Source: Zopfochytrium polystomum (Eukaryota > Chytridiomycota > Chytridiomycetes > Chytridiales > Chytridiaceae). From it: 64,000 bases of DNA. A program made the translations under genes and the position numbers. The notes under the pieces were generated by a model that was not told the origin of the DNA, ran no database searches, and saw only the letters and a list, made by a program, of their open reading frames with translations. Shown here piece after piece: positions 43,532 through 55,477 of the stretch (position 1 is its first letter; every line of letters starts with the position of its first letter). Location: positions 124,001 through 188,000 of the forward strand of contig JAIVFJ010000101.1 of the NCBI GenBank assembly GCA_025765615.1, written 5' to 3'.

Positions 43532-44174
43532 GCGAGGCAACCGGTGCAGACCGTTTCAAATAAATAAAGTTAGAAAAAAGCAAACCTCCAACCCCAACAA
43601 CCCGCAACAATCCACACACCTGCAATCGCTTGACTGTAGCAAATCTCAAAGTGGACACCCCTCGCAACTGCAGCGCCGACGGTAGTCCGCTTGAATTTGA
43701 AACTGACTCGAGCGGCCAGGTCGATGGAGATCAAGTCGGCGTTGGCGTGAAGGCACGCGGTTTGAAACGATTTTTCGGACACGGGCTGAACTGCGATGAG
43801 ATCGTACGCGGTGAGATACGTTGCGTTCTGTTTGTTGGGTGAGAGCCAGCAAGAAGAAGCATTAACAAGAAACGTTTTCTTTGTTGCGAGGGCGACGGAT
43901 GAAAACTCGGGGGCGAGGGGCGGGCCAGAGTTGTTACGTACCACTATACCCACGTCATCTGTGACAAAGGTGACGCGGGAGAGCTGGCGGATGGGAGTTG
44001 CGGGGAGAGTGCGTTGCGTGATCGCGTCCGAAAGGCGCTGCTTCGCCGACGTCGAGCCTGGCCTTCTTTCGCTGCTGGGAACCGTCAGCCCCGGAACGAC
44101 GACGGGGTCGAACGGGAACGGCTGTTGCGTGTAATGTGTGTGATTGTCGGGGATTTAGAGATGCGTTTGAAACG

Positions 44175-44205
<31 letters not shown>

Positions 44206-44612
44206 TCGCTTGGTCCCATGTCATGCTCTTTCTTACCTTCACGTTGCCTTCGACCACGTCGTTGAGGGCTGCAACCTTGAAGCCGACTGCGCCAAAAGTA
44301 AGCACGAACGCAGGGTTTGGTGAGGGGGGTAAGAGTTTCGCACGACTGCAGCACGCAAACTCGCTCGCTCGCTCTCGCCGCACTGCACCTGCACTCACTG
44401 GGCACTACTTACTCACATTGGGCGAGAGTGAGCAGCCTGTGGGTGTTCCGGTCGATCCGCGCGCCGCCGAGGCTGCCACCCCAAGCGTACGGCACGTTCA
44501 GATCGCAAAAGACGACGGGTAATGCGCCGCCGTCTCTTCGTGCTGGTGGTGGGGGGCTCGCTGCAGCCGTCGTCGTCGCCGTCGTCGTCTTCTTCTTGTC
44601 TCGGTCTGACAT
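42852..44612 (-). CDS. RPP1: RNase P/MRP protein subunit Rpp30/Rpp1
   Basis: Subunit of nuclear RNase P (tRNA 5' maturation) and RNase MRP (pre-rRNA cleavage); TIM-barrel-like PHP-related fold. ATG at 44612 is followed by a poly-Thr/Ala leader. Landmarks on successive minus-strand exons: VVFCDLNVPYAWG (about 44500), VGFKVAALNDVVEG (about 44245-44285), LSRVTFVTDDVG (about 43955), YLTAYDLIAVQPVSEKSFQT then DLISIDLAARVSFKFKRTTV and GVHFEICYSQAIA (about 43625-43830), ARRNIIANARELVKATNGKN and IIISSGA, RGPYDVMNL (about 43370-43495), FGLNQDEARKCLSSNCRSVL (about 43160-43235), and a final exon ending in a poly-Asp/Gly tail with stop at 42852. Introns contain long A/T homopolymers, for example about 43498-43530. 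Confidence 0.92.
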
Positions 44613-45637
44613 GGTCGGTGTTTTTTTTTTTTTTTTTTTTTTTTCTCTTTCCCGGTGTCGGGTGTGCGGAGTTTGGTTTGTTGCGGTGTACTGCTGCCAG
44701 TTTTCTCCTTTTCTCTCTTTCTTTCTTTGGAATTCCGCGTCGCATAGGTGCTCGCTGGTGAAAGGTCACTCCAGGGCCCGGTCGGCGGCGAGACCGGGAC
44801 GGCGGCAGCGGTGGCGGGCAGCGGAGGCCCCGCTTGGAGGGGTTGGGAGCGGGGGGATCGGTCTGGTCTAGGTCTGGCCCAGAAGAGAGGGGGCAGGCGG
44901 AGCGGGTTGCTGCAGGTAATGTCGCGCAGGGCGTCGAGATTTGGTTTCGGCGTGCACGGGGGCGGAGGTATACTGCGATGGGATGGGATGGATGGGCTAA
45001 AATGGATGGATGGATGACTGGATGGCAGAGCAGGGTTTCAAAAGCGCATCGCACGCTCATGAGCTAACTGGTTATAGTGGAATAATCCAAGTTTGCATAT
45101 GCACGCAGTGGAAATATTTGCATGAACTATGGCGAGGTGGTCCCTTTTTGGGCAGGATCACGCATCATACGCAAATCAAGCATGAGCCCACGAACTTAAG
45201 CAATGACCAACACCTTATGTGAGATAGTTGGGAATGGTCACAGTCCGTGCGGACAACCTGGGGGGGGGGGATACAGCTAGACTCACCATTGCACCATTGC
45301 GAATGAGAGTGGGGAGGGGGATTGTGGAAGTGGTGCTTGCGACTGGGGAAATTAAAGGAGGGGTTAGACTCTGGGCTGGTGGTAGACGAAGACCTGCCAA
45401 CAAGTCAGACTACAACAGCGGCCCCAGCCTGTCTTTTCTCCCCAGGGCCGCCAACCTACGGTTGGGGGTTAAGGAGGTCAGGAGTCCTCTGATGATTCGA
45501 AACCAGCCCAGCGTTGGAGATATTGCGCTGCTCTTCTATTTTCTTTCCCCCTCGCCCATACCACAATTTTTCTGTAATTTTCTTCTTCTTTTTTGATACT
45601 CGTCTCGGATCTGCTGAATAACCTTCTGAGTGGCGTC
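44613..45637. other. Divergent spacer between Rpp30 and makorin
   Basis: About 1 kb between two divergently transcribed genes, so it should hold both promoters. Contains a T24-type run at about 44620-44644 and GATG repeats at about 44975-45020. No gene is recognised. Confidence 0.5.
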
Positions 45638-47591
45638 ATGGCGTCCACGTCTTTGTCGTCGTCGTCCTCGCCGTCGGGCCAGCACCATCACCGCCATGGG
45701 CAGACGCCCACCACTCCGTCATCGTCATCGTCTGGCGCATTTGGCAGCGGCAACAGCAGCAACACTCCGATCTGCAAGTTTTACCAATCTGGCTCCTGCA
45801 GGGCGGGAACAGCCTGCAAGTTCTCCCACAACCTCGCCGGCGCCCCCCCAACCCTATCGGCGAGCGTTTGCCAGTGTACGTGTGCCCCTTTACCGCCTGC
45901 GCGCGTGTATGCGTGTATTGTTGTTTGTGTGTGTGTGTTTGTGTCAGTGAGCTCGCAATGAGTGTGTGGCTTGCCCACCTTGCTTCGGGGCCGTTTCTAA
46001 CGCTCCCCCCCATCTCCGTCTGACCCGTCATATGCGGCACATGAACAGTCTACATCATGGGCACTTGTCGCTATGGATCAAAATGCGGTTAGTATGACAG
46101 CTCTTGATGGCCCGATCCCGCGTCCCACTAATCCCTTGCGATCGCTGCTCGCTCCCTCTTCTGCGTAGTCTACCTGCACCAAAAGCCAAAACCCGCAACC
46201 CCACCAGCGTCCCTGAAATCCACGACCGTCCGCCCGAAACCACCAAGCTGGCTTCCACCCCCACCCACCGCCTCACCGCTAGCGCCCACCTCCTCATTGT
46301 CCTCTTCCCCCTCCGTCTCCTCGTCCCCGATCGCTGTGAAATCCGCCGCCGCCGCAGCCGCCGCCACAGCGATCCCATCCCCACCAACCTACCTCCCCAT
46401 CGCCTTCCCCGCCGCCCACGATCACGACGACTTTGACGCGTTCGACCCCACCCTGCCGCCGATCGTCGACGACTTTCTCATCTATTCCGCCTCCGCCTCC
46501 GCAGGCGGCGGATCGCCCGATCCGGGGCTCCTGGAGCCGCAGCACATGAGCTACTCGGACATGGCAAAGAGGAACGGAGAGCTGGGTGGGGCCGTCGCCG
46601 GCGGCGGCGTGTTGGCCGCGGGCCCGAACGACAAGATGGGCCGTTCTGCTCAGCCGAGAACAATATTGTGCCCATTCGCCATGCACGGTAGGATCGGGGT
46701 TCCTTCCGAATGCCATCAAAAGTGTCGTAAACACACACTAATACGCCTCTCACAACCCCCCCGCAGGCATCTGTAAGTTTGGCGATATGTGTCGGTACAC
46801 TCACGGCGCCAAGTGTCCCAAGTGCATGAAGTTTTGTTTGGACCCTTTCATGACGACCGAAGAGCAGGAAGCCGAGCACGTTGCCGGGTGCACGGGGACT
46901 ATGGCGGTGCCGGCCCCCGCGTCTGGTGCCGGCTCGTCCGACATGGATTGCGTGGTGTGCTTTGAGCGGGTGATGGGGAAGAAGGATCCGCGGTTTGGGC
47001 TGTTGAGTGAGTGTTCCTCTTTTTCTTTTTTCTTTTTTCTTTCGGACCTTGCAGAAGCTGACTGGTGCCTGTTTGTTTTGTCGCAGACTGCGAACACTGC
47101 GTCTGCTTGGATTGCATTCGGCAGTGGCGGCAGAACGATCGCATGGACAATTCAAAGGTAAGCATGGAAGGAAGAAGTCCCAATATTTTTTTCCCGCCTC
47201 GTTTTCTTTTGATAGTAGTCCTCATCTTTCGTGGAAGAGTTTGTTGTTTTTGACTTGTGACGTTATACCCCGTTTTCTTTTTGTGCTTCGAAAATTTTTC
47301 TAGTCCTGCCCCATCTGCCGCCAGACGACGTACATTGTGGTACCGTCGACGGTGTGGATCGTGGACGCGGACGAGAAGCAGGCGGCGCTGGATGCGTACA
47401 AGAAGCGGATGGGGTCGATCGACTGCAAGCACTACGCGTTTGGGGAGGGCAGCTGTCCGTTCGGCACCTCGTGCCTGTACCGCCACGTTCTCCGGGACGG
47501 CACCGTCGAGGAGGTGCGGCTGCGCATCGTGCAGGGCGACGACGACCAGACGAGGGTCGTCAACCTGGTCCAGCTGTCTGACTTTTTGTAG
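45638..47591 (+). CDS. MKRN1: Makorin-type RING E3 ubiquitin ligase
   Basis: RNA-binding E3 ligase. ATG at 45638. Domain order is the classic makorin one: C3H zinc finger 1 (ICKFYQSGSCRAGTACKFSH, 45772-45831); C3H 2 assembled over two introns (CQ-FYIMGTCRYGSKC-VYLH, about 45870-46180); a Ser/Pro/Ala-rich linker; C3H 3 (ILCPFAMHG, intron, ICKFGDMCRYTH); the makorin Cys-His motif (KCPKCMKFCLDPF...EHVAGC); RING (CVVCFERV...NCEHCVCLDCIRQW...CPICRQT, over introns at about 47010-47085 and 47158-47303); and C3H 4 (DCKHYAFGEGSCPFGTSCLY, then RH). Stop at 47589-47591. Introns are short with GT-AG borders. The plain gene symbol is by family; orthology among fungal makorins is not tested. Confidence 0.92.
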
Positions 47592-47859
47592 CAGGAGAAG
47601 ATGGGCCTGGGAAAAAAAAAAAAAATGAAGAAGAAGAGGAAGAAAGGAACGAGTCAATACACTGAAACAAAAAAAAAAAGAAAAAATTGGCACAAGGGTA
47701 CACTGGTTTACTGGCACTCGTTTGGTCTTGGGAAGGGGGGGAGACATTTATGGCGGACTGCCTACTTGCACCAACATCACTTCACTACCCCTGTATGAAA
47801 TCCCGCAATGTAATACAAGTTGTCCAAGATGTTTTCCGCACTCATTTCAGTATCAAAGA

Positions 47860-48500
47860 GACTCCTGACTTCAATTACGCTCTCTCGGGCTAGAGGTCGA
47901 GCGAATCAACAATGGTATCTGGCTTGGGCAAAAGAACTATATTCTGCGCATACATGAAGAATGTAACCTGTGGGGAAACGGCATCATGCCAACGGTTAAG
48001 CAGACTCCAATGTCCATTTCTTGGGTACGCGACGACACTTCTGGCTTTCTGACGAAGGACAAAAAAAAGGATTCATTCCTTAGTACGCTGATTAAAGAAG
48101 CCTCTGTTGCTTAGCAAACTCGACCGGATATCTCATACGCTGTGTGCACCCTTCAACAGTATCGAGGAAAAAGCAACCGCGTCTGACCAAAAAGGCGCTC
48201 AAGCATCTGCTTCGATGCCTCTGCAGGACATACATTACGACGTCGGACTGTTCAACGCGTCTGGCTCCAATTCCTGACTTCAAGTAGTGACAAACAACTC
48301 GCTTGAGGCAGTCGAAAATGCTGTGGGCATTCCCCAACCAGTAGGCTACACTGACGCAAGCTATGCCAAAGATCAGGGCCGAAAGTTGATTTCCGGCCAT
48401 GTATTTTTACTCCCCGGAGCGGCTATAACTTTTTATACTAAGAAACAGACCAGCGCCCCCTCTATCTTCGGCCGAAGCTGAATACTACTCCCTCGCAGTG
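47860..48500 (+). pseudogene. Degenerate copia C-terminal fragment
   Basis: Plus-strand pieces of RT end and RNase H: a frame with YILRIHEECNLWGNGIMPT (about 47937-48000), QPVGYTDASYAKDQGRKLIS and GHVFLLPGAAITFYTKKQTS (about 48335-48450). Multiple stops and shifts. A different lineage from the two other copia copies by eye. Confidence 0.6.
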
Positions 48501-48940
48501 GCCTTCAAAGAGGCAATTTGGCAAAGGAAACCGATGGACGAGTTAGGTTTTGATACCTCCAGACCAACTCTTGTGAACGAGGACAGTAAGTTGACCATTG
48601 CAAATTTGCAATCCCCAAGATAACCCTATCCATCATGGGAACCCCTTGGGACTGGTGAGGTTTGCTGACCTTTCGGGGAACAGCATTATTCCGCTACAAC
48701 ACACACGGCGACTTGAGCCAATCGCATGATTGTTCCGCGCTTTTTACAGTCAAAGCGATGCATCAGGTTTTGCAGGTTTTCTGGTGTACTCGTGATGGGA
48801 GGCTGTGCCGGTTCGACTCTGGATACGAGGTTGGTACTGCAGCTTGAATCTCTCTTCGCTCAGTTCCCGCTCCCTTTTCTTCGCTGCGGCAGAAGCGCTG
48901 TGATTGTTGTCTTTCCCACGACTGTTGCCATTTTACAAAT

Positions 48941-51129
48941 GGGACCGCCTACCTGTAGACCCCCCTTCCGATTGCGCTGGAGCCCGTTGAACCACTGTCG
49001 TTTGTCTTCGCTTTTGATTGTCTTCCCTTTCACACCACAATGGATGATTTTCGGACAGCACCGCCAGTCGACCAAACCTTCCAGTCGAAGAATTCCCTAT
49101 TCGACTTTGTGGTGCAGTTCGCAACTCGGCACGGCTACGCAGTAAAGAAAACTAGCAGCAATTATCAGCGAGTTCAGATTGCGTGTGTTCAAGGCGGCAA
49201 GTTTCGAAAAGAGCCTCACCGACCAGAAGAGAACATCAAACGTCGCGCAAATACCAGCACCCACTGCATTGAATGCACTTTCAAGTTGACAGGCAGGCTC
49301 ATCGGATCTGGCACGAATCGCGGTCTTTGGAGGCTTGTTATTACAAACGGATCGCATTCATGCTCTCCTGACAGCTTCCGATCGCTGGCTGCAGCGAGAA
49401 GGCTTCCACCCGACGCCCAGAAACTCTTCCGATCACTCGTAGCTGATGGTGCAGGGAATCGTCACATTATGAACTCGCTTCGATCGAGGTTTCCAGACGT
49501 ACTCATTGTCCCGAAAGATGTTGTGAACATGCGGCAGAAGTTTAAGATGGACGAGCTTGGAGGTCGGACATCAATGGAAGCGCTACTTGACCGACTGCAG
49601 GCTTCTGGCTATCATAATTCATATCAGCGTGATCCTACAACAGGGCGTGTTCAACATCTCTTCTTTGCGGCTGCCGGCGCTATCAAAAGCTTCTGTGCAC
49701 GACCTTCTGTACTTCTGATGGACTGCACATACAAGACAAACAAGTTTCAGCTGCCCCTCCTCAATATTGTCACAGTTTCAGAGAACGGTTCTACACTCAA
49801 TGTTGCATTCGCTTTTCTTTCACGTGAAGAGACTGATGATTATAAGTGGGCCTTGCAACAGCTTTCGGAGTTGTTGAATGGACAACAGCCGAGCGTTGTT
49901 TTGACAGATTGGGAGCTTGCACTCATGAACGCCTTGTCGGAAGTCTTTCCTGATGCAAGCAATCTTCTCTGCCGATGGCATATCAACAAGAATGTCGTTG
50001 CCAACGTTAAACCCATTTTCACAGGCGGTGGTGCCGGCAAAGCATATGAGATGTTCATGCGAGACTGGAATGCGCTGTGCTATTCAAAAACTGAGGAGCA
50101 ATTTATGGAGTCAACAACTCGACTCAGAGCGACCTATTCTGAGTGCTGGCCAACTGCTGTTGGTTATGTAGAAAAATGGTACGAGCACAAGGAACGCTTT
50201 GTTGACACCTGGACGGATCTGAAGCTGCATCTCGGCAACAAACCACTTCTCGTGTTGAGGGCATTCACGCTGTCATCAAGAAGTACCTTGAAGAATCGAA
50301 AAATGACCTTCTCGGAGCTTTTATATGCATTGAACGCTATCTGATGCATCAGCAAGAAAGTGAGCAATACTAGAGTTTGCTATCTATATCTAAGCAGCCG
50401 TTACGCCTTCGACATCCCTACCTTCAACCTGGTTGGACAACGATTTCGCGCTATGCGCTGGACTTCATTGCTCAACAGCTGGACATGGCCACACAACTGC
50501 CATTGGACTCCACTTGCACAGGTCGTTTCCGTGCTTCAATGGGGCTCCCCTGTTCACACGAGATCTCCACGAAGCTGTCAAGCAATCTTGCAATTGAAAA
50601 AGAAGATGTCCATTCACATTGGCGGATCGTTAAAGCTACTGAAGAACCAGCTTCTCTGATTCCAGTATCATCACTGGATACACAGCTAACTGCTGCCATG
50701 GCAAGTGCTGTCAGCATGCCCGTGGCAAAGAAGCAGCGTTTGCTAGAACAGTCACAGGTGATCGCGAACGGGCCGATCCAGCAGACAATTTTGGACCCAA
50801 AGATCGCAGCTGCTTGTGGAAGGCCGAAAAACTCGCAGCAAATGCGGATTGCAGCAAAAGCGACTACTCGCATTCCAAGTCAGCTTGAGCTTGTTGAAGT
50901 TGTGGGGCGACAGCGGAAATGTGGGCAGTGCCGCGGTTCTGGGCATGATCGACGAACGTGCCAGGTGGTTGTGCGGTGGGCTCCAGCGGTGGCAGACGAC
51001 GCAACGGCGATGAGCAGACAAGAATAAAATGAGAAAAGCGTTGAAGAAAAAAAAGCGAAGACAAACGACAGTGGTTCAACGGCCTCCAGCGCAATCGGAA
51101 GGGGGGGGGGTCTACAGGTAGGCGGTCCC
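48941..51129 (+). mobile_element. MULE (Mutator-like) DNA transposon
   Basis: A 2,189-bp element with terminal inverted repeats of about 75 bp (48941-49015 and 51051-51129; they differ by one base and a C-run length change) starting GGGACCGCCTACC, and an exact 9-bp target duplication TTTACAAAT at 48932-48940 and 51130-51138. Nine-bp duplications are the signature of Mutator superfamily elements. It encodes one transposase. It lies between a copia remnant and the thioredoxin gene. Confidence 0.92.
49040..51027 (+). pseudogene. MULE/FAR1-type transposase, frameshifted
   Basis: The ATG at 49040 opens 434 residues: a FAR1/WRKY-GCM1-like zinc DNA-binding start (SKNSLFDFVVQFATRHGYAV, IACVQGGKF, CIECTFKLTG, then NGSHSC), and the MULE DDE domain (VLLMDCTYKTNKFQLPLLNI, DWELALMNALSEVFPDASNL, LCRWHINKNV). 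Near 50240-50250 a one-base change shifts the frame: the expected SRVEGIHAVIKKYL continues in another frame and hits TAG at about 50369. A second open piece to 51027 holds a SWIM-like CTGRFRASMGLPCSH and a CCHC knuckle (CGQCRGSGHDRRTC). So the domain set is complete but the frame is broken at least once, possibly twice. Confidence 0.85.
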
Positions 51130-51176
51130 TTTACAAATTTCCATAATTTGTCATTGCGAAACAAGATCGGATTGAC

Positions 51177-51522
51177 ATGTCCGCCCACAGACTCCTCCTC
51201 CTCCGCCCCGCCACGGCCGCCTCCGCCGCCCGCAACGGAGCCGCCGCCGCGATCCCGACCGCGATCGCGGCCGCCGGCGCCTTGCGAGCGTCGACCCGCC
51301 CGTCGCCGTCGCAGTCGCATTCGTTCCTCCTCGCCCCCCGCGCCGCGGCCGCCGCGCGCCGGCAGTTCTCGTCGTCGTCCCCGTCGTCGTCCGCGTCGTC
51401 CTCGTTCGAGCTCGGCACCATGGTCGAGCGCACGACCGCCGACTTTGCAGAGACCCTCAAGGCCGCCGGCGACACGCCCGTCATTGTCGATTTCTACGCC
51501 GAGTAAGAGTGGTCGCGCCGCC

Positions 51523-51553
<31 letters not shown>

Positions 51554-52012
51554 GTTTTGGGTACATCACACTCTCACGCCAACTAACATATATATAAATA
51601 GCTGGTGCGGCCCGTGCCGCATGCTCTCACCGATCCTCGCAAAGGCCGTCGCCGACAACAAAAAGACGTTTGTCGTCAAGCTCAATGTCGACGAGTCGCC
51701 CGAGGTCGCGCAGCAGTACCAGGTGAGGCGCGCGGGCACTGCGTGCGTGTTGCGCCGGAAACGCGGCGCGGGGCAGGGCTGTTGTTGGGGAGTGCCTCGA
51801 GGCATGGGTGGGATGTACGGGGGGGTATCTCACCCGCAATCCCCTCGCCCTACGACCAAAAAACTGGGAAAAAAAAAACCCCCCAACAAAAAAAACAGAT
51901 CATGTCCCTGCCGACAGTGGCCGCGATCAAGAACGGCAAGGTCGTCGACAGCTTTGTGGGGCTTCGCAACGAGGCGGCGGTGAAGGCGTTCCTCGACAGC
52001 GCCACAAAGTGA
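51177..52012 (+). CDS. TRX: Thioredoxin, probably mitochondrial
   Basis: Small dithiol oxidoreductase. ATG at 51177 begins an approximately 75-residue Ala/Arg/Ser-rich, acid-free leader typical of a mitochondrial presequence, followed by the thioredoxin fold: VIVDFYA, active site WCGPC, then VAVDNK-type helix, KLNVDESPEVAQQYQ, a cis-Pro strand (MSLPTVAAIKNGKVV) and GLRNEAAVKAFLD. Three exons: 51177-51502 (donor GTAAGA), 51601-51723 (after a T-run intron ending ATAAATAG; the joint restores ADWCGPC) and 51899-52012. The 5' flank is replaced 47 bp upstream by the MULE, so its promoter region may be element-derived. Confidence 0.9.
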
Positions 52013-52250
52013 GGTGCGTGTGCGTGTAGACGAGGGGTGTGGGTGGATGGGAAATGGGGTGTTGGATGAACGAACGTAGCGGCGTATTCAGGAAGAACAA
52101 ATACGAGCGCACGGTTGATTTTTTCGGGCTAAAAGTGGTGGGGTGGGAATTCTCCCGCAGCCGCATGGCCGCCTGCGGCGCTTACATATTAGTTTCAAGA
52201 CCCGACGAAGGACCGGGTTTTGTTGGATAGTAGTCTTTTCGAGCCTCAAG

Positions 52251-52305
<55 letters not shown>

Positions 52306-52440
52306 AGACCGAGAGAGACCGAGAGAGAGAGACAGAGGAAAAGGTGCAAGGAATCATCCATGCCACCCTCAATCAAAAAACAAAAATAAAAAAGGAAATC
52401 ACATCGCACACACCACACACTCTTTCTCTCCCAACCAGTA
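52013..52440. repeat. Spacer with (GA)n microsatellite
   Basis: Between thioredoxin and cystathionine gamma-lyase; contains an approximately 50-bp GA tract at 52252-52302 and GAGACC repeats. No gene. Confidence 0.6.
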
Positions 52441-54490
52441 ATGTCGTCCTCCTCACTCGACCAGGTCGCCGGCCTCGCGTTCGGCTCGCGCGCCATCCAC
52501 GCCGGACAGGCACCAGGTAAGAGGAGGAGGGGCCTCGATCGATCGAATTATGATGCGACGCTGCATCGAAACACGCCCAATCGTGGACGTCGTCGTCGTC
52601 GGTCGTCGTGGTCGTCACACACACTGCCCCACCGAACTTGCAAAATAACATCCAACAAACAAAAAACATGCAGACCCCGTCACCGGCGCCGTCATCCCGC
52701 CAATCTCCCTCTCGACCACCTTCGCACAGGAGGCCGCCGGCGTGCACAAGGTGAGCGAAAAAAAAAGAAAGGGCAGAAAAGCAGAACGAGATCACTGGCG
52801 TTCGGCTAACTCACACCACACCCGTATGACCACAGGGCTTTGACTACTCGCGATCGGGCAACCCGACCCGCGCCGCGTTCGAGACGGCCGTCGCGTCGCT
52901 CGAGAAGGGAAAGTACGGTGAGTCGAGCGCTGAGTGGAGCTGCCCCCTCTTCAGAAAGGGGTGTCCGAATGAGCAGCGACGGGAGCGTGCGGGCGGGCCG
53001 AGGCAAATGGCGTGCATGTGTGTGTGTTTGGAGCGAGCGCGTCGCAGCACCGCACGCGGACTGCGTTTGCCTGGAGCCCCTTCTTCGTGGGTCATGGTGC
53101 TGCTTCGTGCTTTGTACTTTCGCTCGCTCGCCAAAGCCACAGAAGTTCGCGCGGCGGCCCCCTAACGAACGACTGAGATCGAAAAATGCCGCCATCGTTG
53201 CGCCTTTTTCCTTTCTTTCTTTCGTTCTTTCTTTCTTTTTTTCTTTTGTTTTTCTTTTATTCTTTTTTTCTTTCGGTTTCTTGCTTTTCTTTTGCTTTCT
53301 TTTATCAACGCCATTTCTCATCAAACACACACTCGCACACACTTCCCATTCACAGCCCTCGCCTTTGCGTCCGGATCCGTGACGACCGCCACAGTCGCCC
53401 AGCTCATCCCCAGCGGCTCGCACCTCGTCAGTGTCAACGACGTCTACGGCGGCACCTTCCGCTACTTTACAAAGGTCGCCTCCAACAATGGCGTCGACGT
53501 CTCGTTCGTCGACATGAGCGACCCAAACAACGTCGAAAAGGCCATCCGCCCCAACACGCGCATGGTCTGGATCGAGACTCCGAGTACGATAAACGAGTGA
53601 ATGGATTTGATGGCCCCCCACTGACCACCTCGCATTATTCATTCTTTACGCAGCCAACCCGACCCTCCGCCTTGTTGACATCAAGGCCGTCGCAGAGATC
53701 GCTCACAGGCACAAGGGCGTCATCCTTGTCGTCGACAACACCTTCATGAGCCCTTACTTCCAGGTAACGTCAAGGCTTTCTCCGACCGAACGGGAAGCCG
53801 AGCCCTTTACTTCACCACCGAAACCATGCCCACTCATCATCCTCGTCCCACCCGAAATTCCAGAACCCGCTCGAGCTCGGCGCCGACATTGTCGTGCACT
53901 CGGTGACAAAATACATCAACGGCCACTCGGACGTGGTCATGGGCGTCGCCATCACCCGCAACGACGCGCTGTACGAGCGGCTCCGCTTCCTCCAAAACGC
54001 CGTCGGCGGCGTCCCCAGCCCCTTCGACTGCTTCCTCGCCAACCGCGGCCTCAAAACCCTCCACCTCCGCATGCGCCAGCACGCCTCCAACGCCCTCGCC
54101 ATCGCCACCCACCTCGAGGCCCACCCGCTCGTCGACAGAGTCATCTACCCGGGCCTCCCCTCCCACCCGCAGCACGCCCTCTCCCGCGCCCAAACCGTCA
54201 ACAACGGCCACGGCGGCATGGTCTCGTTCCGCATCAAGAACGCGTCCCTCGACACCTCCAACAGGTTCCTCTCCGCTTTGCACCTCTTTGCCCTCGCAGA
54301 GTCCCTCGGCGGCGTAGAGTCCCTCGCGGAACTCCCCGCCGTCATGACCCACGCCTCGCTCACCCCCGAGGCCAGGAAGGAGCTCGGCGTCGACGACGGA
54401 CTCATCCGCGTCTCGTGCGGCGTCGAGGACGCCGCGGACTTGATCGCGGACATTGATCAGGCCCTGCTCAAGGCCGCGCAGAAGGCTTGA
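52441..54490 (+). CDS. CYS3: Cystathionine gamma-lyase (PLP-dependent)
   Basis: Converts cystathionine to cysteine, 2-oxobutyrate and ammonia in reverse transsulfuration. Six exons with GT-AG borders: 52441-52517 ([20 protein letters not shown]), about 52673-52750 ([20 protein letters not shown]), about 52836-52919 ([16 protein letters not shown]), 53356-53583 ([32 protein letters not shown]), about 53655-53763 ([15 protein letters not shown]) and 53863-54490. The PLP-binding lysine is in [15 protein letters not shown], and the family tail [19 protein letters not shown] favours gamma-lyase over gamma-synthase or methionine lyase. Full length, no defect seen. Confidence 0.92.
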
Positions 54491-54995
54491 GAGGGTGCGC
54501 AGGAGGGATTGGGTGGTTTTTTTTTGGGGGGGGGATGAGGAGGTGCTGGGTGTGCGGACGGACGGACGGAAGGACGTGATATGTATGGGAGGGAGCACAG
54601 AGACGGACACTGTAATGCGAATCACTCGACGGGAGCGCCCCGATGGCCCGAATAAAAAAAAAAAAAGTTTAAACTCGTGAAACAGCCCCCCCAAACAGCA
54701 CCTGTTACGAGGCGGGCTTTTCTTCTTCTTCTCGCCGTTCAGACAACACTCCAACCCTCGTGTTATTACTCTTGAAATATTTATCGAGACGCTTTATTGA
54801 CTTTCTTTTCTTTTTTTTTTTTTTTTTTTTTCTTCACTTTTTTTCTTTTTCTTTATTCTCTCCGCTTTCCCAGCGGCGGAGATGGGATCCGATCTTTACC
54901 AGCTGAGGGAACAAGCGCGGAGAGGGACGAGACGTAGCGCTTGGCGCGTTTGCGGGGACGAGCAGAGCGTTTGGCCTGTGGTTTCTTTAACTTTT

Positions 54996-55026
<31 letters not shown>

Positions 55027-55477
55027 CTTTCCTTTGCCTGTGGTCGCAAAGGTAGTATATTGGCCCAAACCCACTGTCCTGAACCGCAGGATGTCGCCGG
55101 GTTTGCCTAAGTGGACGGAAAGAAAAAAAGAAAAAGCGCAAAGGAGGAGGCCGGTGGGGTTTCATACCTCTCTTTTTTTTGCAAACAAACAGCGCGCGTC
55201 ACACAACACCAGAGCCGCGATAAACCAACAAAATGGGGCAGCAACATCAACAAGCAAAGGCAATTGGCAGCTGACGACGACTGACGAAACAGCGTTCCAA
55301 CAACAACAAGCAAGCAAGAGGTGGGGGGGGGCATGGGGGGAAGAACGAAGAAGGATGGGGGAAACAACCGACTGAAAAAGAAAATTTTAAAAAGAATAAA
55401 AGGAAACTTGACACAACCTCACCCCTCTAAGGACACACGCCAAACACCCTCTCATCTGCTTCCACACACCCCCTTTT
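54491..55477. other. Convergent spacer
   Basis: About 1 kb between the convergent cystathionine gamma-lyase and ArfGAP genes. Contains T-runs (about 54808-54831 and 54999-55026). A small minus-strand frame (54853-55074) reading through the T-run as poly-Lys is not accepted as a gene. Confidence 0.45.

Noticed and set aside
44409..45060. 215-residue minus frame upstream of Rpp30
   Set aside because: Pro/Arg low complexity in the divergent promoter spacer; the Rpp30 ATG at 44612 is in a different frame and has family support.
48795..48830. tRNA B-box-like GGTTCGACTC
   Set aside because: No A box, acceptor stem or anticodon stem could be paired around it.
54853..55074. Small minus-strand frame with GQYTTFATT followed by a poly-Lys stretch and a basic tail
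   Set aside because: The poly-Lys comes from reading an intron-type A/T homopolymer; no family is recognised. A possible acceptor (CCACTTAG near 55110) exists, but a convincing upstream exon was not found.
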